A stretch of 64,000 nt of DNA, from assembly GCA_946811695.1 (NCBI GenBank), contig OX328123.1, forward strand, positions 32,243,873 to 32,307,872, in the 5' to 3' direction. Shown here in pieces: positions 56,193 through 64,000 of the stretch; the first letter of the stretch is position 1; every line of letters begins with the position of its first letter. Source of the stretch: Gonocerus acuteangulatus (taxonomy: Eukaryota > Arthropoda > Insecta > Hemiptera > Coreidae). A program made the position numbers and the translations under genes. The notes beneath the pieces are model-generated. The model had not been told where the DNA came from. It ran no database searches and saw only the letters and a program-made list of their open reading frames with translations.

Positions 56193-56760
56193 GATATATG
56201 GCGCAGGTCAAAAAAAAAAAAAAAAAAAAAAGAAAAAAAAAGTACTCCTTTTCCTTATGTAGTACTTTATTATCGGCTTGCCCTACATATTTCGTGGCCT
56301 TCATGCCACCTCCAACCATATTATATATATAATCATATATAAAGAGAGAGATGAGGCGTTCTTGGATTTCGGTTCATTTTCGTAAATATGTCGAAAATGG
56401 TTAGAAATTTTTTTTTTTTTTAAATTCGGTTTGGTTAATCGTGAACTACAGATTCAGTTAAAACATTTGTTTTGGGGTGTCTATTTTCTGAAATATCTCG
56501 AAATCGGTTTGGAAATCGTGGTAAGAAGAATATTACCATTCGATAGCTTAATAATTAAATTTGAAATTTAACGTCAATTATAATTAAGTCAGAATTTTAG
56601 GTCACCACCGTTTTCTAGCCAGGATAGGGCTGATGCCTTCTTTTTTTCCAAAGAAAAGCCACCAACCCCTAGTGGCAATCGAACCCACGACCCTTGGCAA
56701 GATAGCTTAATAAATTCCCAACAAGTAAGTTTCAAAATAATTTTTGATATCACGATCTCA
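56040..56760 (+). repeat. HINE-like element, decayed, interrupted by SINE-B
   Basis: 56040-56142 keeps 'ggaagtgccgaataggtc', 'gtttcagaacccatagatt' and 'ggcggttcaaatttgtg'; (TA)n at 56142-56190; an A-rich stretch; then body pieces ('ggaaatcgtggtaag', 'accattcgatagctta') to 56553, and beyond the SINE to about 56760. Confidence 0.6.
56554..56700 (-). repeat. SINE-B, complete, 147 bp, with 12-bp TSD
   Basis: Flanked by 'gatagcttaata' (56542-56553 and 56701-56712). Minus strand: 'ccaagggtcgtgggttcgat' (box B), 'aggggttggtggcttttct', 'ggcatcagccctatcctggc', 3' end 'gttaaatttcaaatttaat'. The duplication defines the true ends of the family. The very short head implies box A has been lost or that the copy is slightly 5' truncated. 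Confidence 0.8.
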
Positions 56761-57656
56761 GTCTGGGGCTTCTTAACTATCAGCAGTCAAAATATGGTCA
56801 GCCTATGAGAGATACTGTTCCACCAGCATAATATAATTCCATTGTTTTACTGTTTCTAGAGGGATGCTCAACCAGAATCTCTGTACAATATTTCACTAAA
56901 TATTATTTGATAGTTGGTTGGTAACAATCTGTCACCCGGCTATTTTACATTTTAGTTGTTCCTTTTTGATATTTTTTTAATTTGAATTATGAGTGCTCCG
57001 ATCACTAGTGTCATTAGCACCATCTTTTCTGTTGTCAGTTGTTTTTGATACCTTATCAGTGAGGAAGAAATTACCTTCAATCAGCAATTTTTGAAGTTGA
57101 AGTGTTGTGTCCATTTGCCAACTTCCTCATTCTGGATTTGTTCGAGCCTTGAGAATATGCAAGACAGATTGGCAGGGCGGAGACCCCGGAACAGGTGTAC
57201 AACTCCGAAAGGGAGAGTGTTGGAGAAAGCCGCCAAACAGCCTCTTCGGGTTTCATATTTGGTCATTTCTATTGGGTCCTGATGTAGTGTTGGTGAAAGC
57301 TCGCCTCTCTCTGCTCCTTGCAATGGCTCGCCTTTCTGAAATTAGTAAGCAAAGCTTTATGAGCCTTTTTATTGTTTACTTTTACCAAATGAAACTTGTA
57401 TGTGAAATCACTGGAAGAAAGTTCAATAGATATCTTCCTATTTGCAAGACTAAGACCGCAACATGTGGTAGTCCACTGCAAGAGTTGTTTGTATTCTGCA
57501 CTGGACGTAAGTCCTGTCCGTGGTTAGTATTAAAGATTTTACATTCTTTCTTTGAGTGGATAGTTTTATTTAATATACTGCACTTAGCAGTACAGTATAA
57601 CGTCTATCACTGGACAGTATTAATAAATATGACTGGCATGCATTAAGTAAAAACAA
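56761..57656. other. No gene supported; 179-codon frame noted
   Basis: The frame 57107-57646 is the longest in the window, but overlaps open frames on the other strand and in another phase. It has no domain I recognise, and its C-terminal half is a run of hydrophobic codons in AT-rich DNA. I do not call it a gene. Confidence 0.35.
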
Positions 57657-57862
57657 GCCAACTGCCAGAGCCACGTTGAATGCACCGGTTCCAATAGATC
57701 ACCGAAATTAAGCAACGTCGGGCATAGCCAGTACCTGAATGGGTGACCGACCACGTGTATTTGACATTATAAAAGGGTGGCACCTGCAGATAGCCCGGCG
57801 TTAATAGCCCAAAAGCTGACAAGACGTCAAACACAATAAATAAAATAAAATAACAAAACAGT
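57657..57862 (+). repeat. 5S rRNA-derived SINE (SINE3 type)
   Basis: 57657-57765 follows 5S ribosomal RNA: 'gccaac', 'ccacgttgaatgcaccggtt', 'gatcaccgaaattaagcaac', 'gtcgggc', 'agtacctgaatgggtgaccg'. This includes the internal promoter region (box A, intermediate element, box C). After it comes 'gcagatagcccggcgttaat' 'agccc' and 'acaagacgtcaaa', a diverged form of the SINE-A 3' body, then an A/TAAA-rich tail. Too diverged at its end to be a functional 5S gene. Confidence 0.85.
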
Positions 57863-57892
57863 TGTGTATGCATTGGCCTGTATCGGCTGTTA

Positions 57893-57958
57893 TTGGTTCT
57901 TCCATGCAAGAACCGAGCCGATTGGTGATGTACCGAATTTGTTCGGTACATCACCAAT
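57893..57958. repeat. Two adjacent hairpins (7-bp and 17-bp stems)
   Basis: 57895-57914: 'ggttctt ccatgc aagaacc'. 57921-57958: arms 'attggtgatgtaccgaa' and its exact complement around a 4-nt loop 'tttg'. No mature-gene context. Possibly the end of a mobile element. Confidence 0.7.
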
Positions 57959-58345
57959 GGAAACATATGTTTTAAAATACTTAACAAAATCAGCTCTCTA
58001 GAAGTTTGAGTTTACCCTCAAATGTAGTTAAGCAGCCAAACTAAGAATCTCACTGGGCGTTCTATAAGGTTGCGTTAGTCTATGCTTCTCCTCTATCCTG
58101 TATTATGCATTGTTATGATTGTCCTATCTTTAAATTTGTACCTTTTTATTATTCATTATTATAATCGATAAACAAAAATGTGCTGTTTTCGTGTGTTTAG
58201 TAAGTATCCAAGTACTAAACACACCCAAAACTATGAAATAAAGGAAGATATTAGGGATTTGGCATTCGTACAATTGTTGTTATTTAAATAATCAATTTAC
58301 TCCGCTTTATTAATTATAAATCCTTTTCAAATAATTTTTCGATAT
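57959..58345. other. No gene seen
   Basis: AT-rich DNA. A short palindrome 'gtgtttagtaagtatccaag' / 'tactaaacac' lies near 58192-58222. Confidence 0.5.
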
Positions 58346-59140
58346 ATTTTCATCGGTCATCACAGATAGGCGATGCCGTTTCTTTTAGCACTTGCCTCCG
58401 AAGGAAGGTAGCTATTTTATTTGAAGTTACAATATTGTTTAAATCTTCTTCATACACTCTCACATTATTGTGCTCTGACCTGTCAAAGAGATTAGAGCTG
58501 ATGGACATTTTACAATAGCCGAGGCGATATAAGCGATAGGACTGAGCGAGTCTGACGTCAGTATGACGGTGTCCTATGTCACGCCTGGCCCACTTGTACA
58601 AAGCGCTGACTATCGTCTTCTGTCTCCACTCATTAGCCACTAGGGCAGTACCGGTTCTTGGAGAAGAAAGAGTCAGTACTGACTCATCTCTCTCTTCTGG
58701 GTCCAGTTGGCCTTAATTTACGATACCCGATACAAGGCAAAGAAACTTGACTACCTTGTCAATAAGAAACCGATCCTATCCCCGGTTCAACAGTAATCCA
58801 ATCAAAGGACATGCGATACTTCAGAAATTTCAAAGAACCTAAATTTGTCAAGGTGCAGAAATACAGCAGGTTTTTATACCAATTCGTTCAAGACGTTGAG
58901 TGGCCAACACCGACTCCTCTTGCAATGTTCCGAGTTTTGCGAGGGTTTTATTTTACGAAAGCCGTCAGTTGGTCGTGATCAACAACACAGGCCTGTCGCG
59001 GCGTTCCTTGTCTTGGAGTCTCCAAGACGAAATTTTTGGAACCAGAGCTGAACTGTACTTCCTTCACTCCAAATAACATTGATGTTACGCTTGGTTAGGG
59101 CCGCACTTCGAAGTCTTGTTTTGACGTGGGAAATTTACGC
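58346..59140 (-). pseudogene. mariner-type transposase, decayed
   Basis: Minus strand from about 59140: 'TKRNINVIWSEGS', 'VQLWFQKFRLGD', then in other frames 'VDHDQLTAFVK' stop 'NPRKTRNIARGVGVGHST' and 'RIGIK'-like text to about 58830. These are the two helix-turn-helix motifs and linker of mariner transposases. The minus-strand frame at 58350-58640 ('VRVYEEDLNN' ... 'FLRRQV') may be the remains of the C-terminal end. Several frameshifts and stops; the DDD catalytic core is not recognisable. The N-terminal part is the firmer call. Confidence 0.6.
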
Positions 59141-59839
59141 ATCAACATTAATGACCGATGTTTACAATCCATTAGCTAGACATTAGGCTACCTTTGTTTA
59201 CTTGGCACGTACTTACATACAAAATGAATACTCAAAACCCGCATTATTTTTGCACTAACCAAATAGATCGTAAAGATTACTGAAATGGAGATAATCGGGG
59301 TTAATACTTAGCAATAGTGCTTACTTTGATAATAACATGTCCTTTCTGGCTTTAGATAAAGATAATGCAGTGCATTCTGAATAATTGGCTATATTAGATG
59401 AATTATCTTACCTTGCTATAATACGAATCACAGCATATAATTGTGATCGGCAATGCACCACAATATGGATTCAAACTCCAGAATGTTTAGTAAATATTTA
59501 TCAAAAGTAATCGGATTTAAAGGTCAGGATTATTGTTTCAGCGCCCCCTCTGATTTAAGAGGGCTATTATATAAGAATCTAAGTTGAATTTACTCGCATG
59601 TTTTGAGCTCTACCAACACATGTAGTGAACTGATGTGTAGAGAAGTACCACCATCTTATATATATTTATTTATACATTTGTGAGACGGCGACAGTGGCAA
59701 TTCAATGCTCTATATAGATGGAAGCAAACATCCAAGTTTTTCGGAAACACCTGGGCTACGAGACTATTTTCAAGTTCTAGTCTTACTGCCTAGTCTATAT
59801 GGCTCCACTGGTTCTGGTATTCTTCTTCTACTCTGTCTT
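59141..59839. other. No gene seen
   Basis: AT-rich DNA without a supported frame. Confidence 0.5.
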
Positions 59840-60065
59840 CTTGTTGTGGCATTTCTAGTGTCGACTAGCATCGATAACTCGTAGCCATTCCTACCGACTG
59901 CTCCCAAGCTGCTTCATCTGCTGGAGGGTTTTGCCTCGTTTCCCTTCAAACCTCTGTTAATGTTTCTTGTAGGAGATTCTGTGCTGTCCTCGCGGTCTTT
60001 TCCCAGAAGGTCGAGCTTCTAGAACTTTTTTCGGTCATCTTTCACCCTCGTTCTGGTCTGTTATT
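59840..60065 (-). pseudogene. LINE polyprotein C-terminal tail, decayed
   Basis: Minus strand reads 'RPSGKRPRGQHRISY', then 'GLKGNEAKPS', 'SLGAVGRNGYE' and 'RNATTRRQSR' with frameshifts. It matches the conserved end 'KRPRGRPR..W' ... 'A..R..WR' of many arthropod non-LTR reverse transcriptase ORFs. Only the last ~70 codons remain. Confidence 0.5.
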
Positions 60066-61190
60066 GTGTTTTTTCCTTATTACTCTTACCGTTATACCTA
60101 ATATTTTATATGATTCAGCAATGAGTCCGTTAAAATTAATTATGTGGTGCATAACAATGGATGGGAAGAGACGCATAGATATTTGCGCCAAGTAAACGAA
60201 GAAATTCTGCTGATAGTCCTCTATTGTTTTTTCTATATTAATATGTTTTTTACAGAAATATTACAGTCTAAAACTCAATTGTATTATGCGATTTGATACC
60301 AGTAGGATGACCACGCAACAAGTGTCCCCAGTTGTCTTGGAGTTTACCTTACGCCAACCAATCGTACCCCGCTATTAACCGGGACGATTGGAGGCGAAAG
60401 TGAATCCTGAAGAGAGAAAATATCCATGGATATCACTCTCAATTAATATAATTAGATTGAATTTTCCTATTAAGGCGTCTTGGTGGAGAGGAAGGATGAT
60501 TGGTGCTGCATAAGGGCTACAGGATTAGGATGATTGAATACTCTTCTAAACATTCCTACTAATTTTTCTAAAAAACTTACATGTGTCTTGTAATATTAAT
60601 GCGAATATGCTGATAATTTGTTTAGGTAATCTTATCTTGTATAAATTCCCAATGAGAACCTAGCCTAATATAGGTGAGGTGTTTGTGAGTAGAGAGACGG
60701 TCCTGTAACTAACAGTACCTAGCATTGAGACAATAGCGTTCCTAGTATTGTTTTATATAATGCCATATAATTATAGGAGCTAGGGATGAATGAGACAAAG
60801 GGCTGGGACTCCTTAGCAATCCTCTCTCAGCCATTACCTTTGTCTCTTAACCTTCCGATGAACAATTCTATCTCACACTTTCACCTATCTTTAAACCATT
60901 CAGGTACCTCATCAATATTTCAGGGCATCTTACTATGTAACCTTATTGTTTTCTATAATTTACTGATTATTGAATTAGGTCCCATTAAATTTTCATTTTA
61001 TTTTTTATTTTCTAATGACAAATCAAATTAAATACCACACTTTCCAATTAAATGTAATTACCACACTTAGGATGACTAGGGAGGATCTTAGTTCATAAAA
61101 AAGAAGGTTATAATGTGACAGAATCTCTTTTGAATCTTGTAATTTACACCAAATAACACAGCAATTATATGACTAAATGTTTTAAAGTCT
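60066..61190. other. No gene supported
   Basis: AT-rich DNA. The 81-codon frame 60786-61031 is hydrophobic at its C-terminal end but shows no domain. Confidence 0.45.
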
Positions 61191-61194
61191 TCTG

Positions 61195-61262
61195 GATATG
61201 ACCGAGTAGAATTGATAATAACCGACGTTTCGCCAGACATTCTGCCTGCCTCCTCAGGGTTC
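61195..61262 (-). ncRNA. Hammerhead ribozyme motif (PLE type), minus strand
   Basis: Minus strand: CTGAGGA (61251-61257), stem II with some mismatches, GAAA (61228-61231), ACGT and GTC (61224-61226), then GG pairing with the CC before CTGAGGA. The core fits CUGANGA ... GAAA ... GUC. It lies directly 3' of a PLE coding remnant, where PLE terminal repeats are expected. Confidence 0.7.
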
Positions 61263-61329
61263 CTTCCGAGAATAAAGGTAGGTTTCAGATCTTATTCACT
61301 TTTCATCGGGGCGTAAGCGGCTTTTATTC

Positions 61330-61660
61330 ACACTTCAGTCGTCGATCCTTCTCACGCTGTTGGATTCTGTGCATTCAATCAAGTCTTCTATCTTTATTTT
61401 ATACCTACTAAGTCTATAGCCATCTTGTCTATTGAAATTATGGATATATTTCACAATTTCGATCGCTTCTTTGTTAATCCTCTCTCGGATGTTAGATACC
61501 TACAGTATGATATTGGTTTTATCAAAACCTATAGAGTGATTCGTGGTAAAGAAGTGTTTTGCAACTGCTGATATTTTTGTATCTGTGTGTTATGCTGGTT
61601 TTTATATGTTCTTTGACACCTGAGGTTGTCTAGCAAAAAACCTGTAATTAACAATTTCAC
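61330..61660 (-). pseudogene. PLE GIY-YIG endonuclease C-terminal fragment
   Basis: Minus-strand frames give 'SAVAKHFFT', 'HSIGFDKTNI', 'RERINKEAIEIVKYI' and 'FNRQDGYRLSRY' with frameshifts between. This is the region after the GIY-YIG core in Penelope endonucleases. A different family from 38434-39325. Confidence 0.65.
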
Positions 61661-63777
61661 ACTGTCAAATTCAGAGGAATTTGAACCATTAAGGAACAAG
61701 GACAGCGGAATTCTTATATTACTAGTTATATAATTGAGAAGAGTTCACGGAAGAAGAGAAACGCGCACCTCGCGATCGTTTTCATCCCCCCCCCCAACCA
61801 AATAAAATTTTAGGAAGAAAACCAAAATAACGGTAGTAAAAAAAAGTAAGCACTGACTGTATTTTTGTATGCTCAATCAATGGTTGTTAACGGGTCGAAA
61901 TGATTGATACTGCTCCTATTCTGTTCTAAAAGCACATTAGAAGGCGCGTAGCCGATCAGTGGTGGGACACACTAACGAACTGTGAATCCATGGTTATGTG
62001 GCGAATTGATAGTTGTAAAAATACGAGTGTAAAAGAGGAACTTCGAGAAAAAGTAAAAACTTCGCTTGTTTACTATTTCCCGTGATCTTTTTAAATCCTT
62101 CAAACACTTAAGCACTTACCCCTGGCCCGATCTAGCGTAATGACTAAATAAGTGACGGAAAACGCCACACCACTCTCTTGCCGTGCGTCCCAGATAAAAT
62201 CACGGAAGTGATCTGGAAGGAAGCTGCCCTTATGTTAAGAACTGAAGGGCATGATTGAAATCATAATAGGGCTCTGCAAACTTGGGAAGCACTTGAACAT
62301 ACTCCTCGCTGTAGATAGCGGATGGACTTCCTGGCATGTCCTCTTCGACTCCAATGCTCCCTGCAGGAAATGATCCTTGAATTTGGCGTTGGTCGTTCCG
62401 AGGGATATCAAACCACTGCGGTTTAAAAATTACAAAAACATTTTAAGCAATAGGACTAATGGTAGGGATTCTACGACTCGGCGCAATGGTTATTGTTGTG
62501 TGGCGAAGATTCAGTATCTATTTTTATTATTATATATGAAGGCAAACATACATCTCTCTATTTCGTAACATCCTACAAAAAATGTGATGTATGTGCGGTT
62601 AATCTATCCGTCATGGACGAGGAGGTTCTAGTTGTAGGTGTAACTCTAGAAGAGCTTTGAAGCCCGACATCTGTCAGGTCCCCTTGTACTAACTGGCGAG
62701 GTATATCGCTTACAGAAAACATCGCTTAACTTATCTCATACATCTCCATCAATAATATCCGCTACAATGATAAAAAGAACAAAAAATGCTTTTATTCCAA
62801 GGCATACATTAAATTTGGCTTCTTCGTAAGCACGTAGTAGGCTTCTGCGCTATTAAGAAATCCTTGATATGACAATAATTACCTATGCTTATTTAAAATT
62901 GACTATTTCGCTATTTTCAAATGTCTCATTCTCGTATAACATTTAAAGTTTGTATTATACCAAACTTACCTATTCAATCATTGCTAAAAGTCTTATCGCT
63001 GACAGCGATTTGTGAATTCAAGGTGGACGCACATGTGGTTTTTTATATAAAGTCGAACTCGCAAGAATTGCATAATCCCTGCGCCTTTTGATTATAACTT
63101 TACTTTTGCAAGGATTTCCTGTAATTTATTATATATTGATAATCTCACAAAATACTGATACAAGGGATTCAGGATTAAAAAAAATTAATACGGTGTTAAA
63201 TATAAATGAAACGCAGGAAAATTACTCTAATGAATGGTCTTACCGAGTGTACCCGAATGTAGCCGAGTCCCTGGCTATTCGATTTCCACGTAACACGAAA
63301 TATATGAAAAACGAACTTCATTACATTTTGATTTTCGAATCAGATATACTGGTTTACGCATTCTGGTCGTATATGTATAAATCGAAAGAAAAATCCCTAT
63401 TACATTGACTCTTATGTGCTGAACTTGAAAAACATGGTTAGCGCTTTTAGTTTATATTTTAAATCCAAATAACAAGTGAATGTAATTGATAATAAAAACT
63501 TGCAAAAACCAATAATCGTTTCAAGTACGGCTGACTTTATAATTCAGATAATTTAAATCAAACATTTCATTCTATTTTACATATCATTCTATAATATCAG
63601 AATAACGTTCTCATTTCGGGATGAGCCGTTTGTTTCTACAAACCCATATAACGTATTTTTAGGATATATTTTTGTGACACTGTTTTTAACCCGTTTCTGT
63701 CCTTCCCCTGATTATGACGTCGTCGTGGTGACGTAGCCCGTATCTAAAGATCAATAAAATAAAGGTGGATCATATTT

Positions 63778-63779
<2 letters not shown>
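61661..63779. other. No gene supported
   Basis: AT-rich to balanced DNA. A C9 run lies at about 61787. A faint HINE-like 3' end in minus orientation is at 63052-63090 ('gtcgaactcgcaagaattgc'). The 106-codon frame 63088-63408 shows no domain. Confidence 0.4.
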
Positions 63780-63814
<35 letters not shown>

Positions 63815-63820
63815 CATATA
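63780..63820. repeat. (TA)n microsatellite
   Basis: TA tract ending 'catacatata', directly before the CAGGGTGT end. Confidence 0.95.
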
Positions 63821-64000
63821 CAGGGTGTCCCAATTAAGACGGCTCAAACTAATTTTGCGGCCAAACGGTTGGTCTGAGAAAAAAAAAGTCAGAGGCAAAC
63901 GTTGTAGGGCTTGACTTAAGCGTTCTAAAAATGTCAACCATTTAACATGTTGACTGCGCATGTGCGTTCGGCGCTAGATGAAATGTTGAGGTTTGCAGAT
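63821..64000 (+). mobile_element. Left end of a CAGGGTGTCC transposon, runs off the window
   Basis: Starts 'cagggtgtcccaattaagac' after a TA tract, the same terminus type as at 24040 and 31420. The next 180 bp hold no clear frame. Its partner end and any transposase lie beyond the window. Confidence 0.65.

Noticed and set aside
57107..57646. 179-codon open frame, the longest in the window
   Set aside because: Overlapped by frames in other phases and on the other strand, no recognisable domain, hydrophobic AT-driven C-terminal half.
57657..57765. Functional 5S rRNA gene
   Set aside because: The 3' end is diverged and is fused to a SINE body with an A-rich tail.
63088..63408. 106-codon open frame
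   Set aside because: No domain, AT-rich codons, isolated.

Overview
This window looks like AT-rich arthropod nuclear DNA made almost entirely of transposable elements (TEs), their decayed remains and microsatellites. Arthropod origin is inferred from the mix: a DUF4817-type Tc1/mariner-class transposase, a repeat-borne protein fragment common in arthropod gene sets, mariner, Penelope-like elements (PLEs) with hammerhead ribozymes, hAT, PIF/Harbinger-like and foldback elements, tRNA- and 5S-derived SINEs, and very many (TA)n tracts. The species cannot be named from the sequence. I found no host gene I can defend: the longest open frames are short, lack recognisable domains or read through microsatellites, and no convincing exon chain is seen.

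Layout. 1-5 kb: a tandem array of ~120-170 bp units, then copies of a Helentron/HINE-like family (hairpin 5' end, internal TA microsatellite, minisatellite-like body, hairpin 3' end), one interrupted by a PLE ribozyme-bearing piece. 5-18 kb: mostly unannotatable AT-rich DNA with SINEs, a hAT MITE (8-bp target duplication) and a PLE ribozyme remnant. 18.0-26.65 kb: a large foldback-type structure, two inverted arrays of a 160-bp unit bounded by a 9-bp direct repeat, holding a 6.3-kb core of nested TEs. 28-36 kb: several elements whose ends begin CAGGGTGT and abut TA tracts, one with a broken transposase, plus PIF/Harbinger-like MITEs. 36.8-43.7 kb: a PLE (RT C-terminus plus GIY-YIG endonuclease, with a 197-bp perfect inverted repeat) beside a minus-strand HINE-like copy that was split by an internally deleted non-LTR retrotransposon with a 12-bp target duplication. 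43.8-64 kb: SINEs, a broken TE ORF, a 520-bp-arm inverted repeat with a nested retroposon, a second hAT MITE, a 5S-SINE, mariner, LINE and PLE remnants.

The parts do not form an operon or pathway. They record layered insertions, several of which can be ordered: the LINE is younger than the HINE-like copy it splits, a SINE is younger than another HINE-like body, and a retroposon is younger than the arm of the 48-kb inverted repeat. The best candidates for something little described are the foldback element with its 38-bp palindromic unit junctions, and two SINE families with different heads (tRNA, 5S rRNA) sharing a 3' body.
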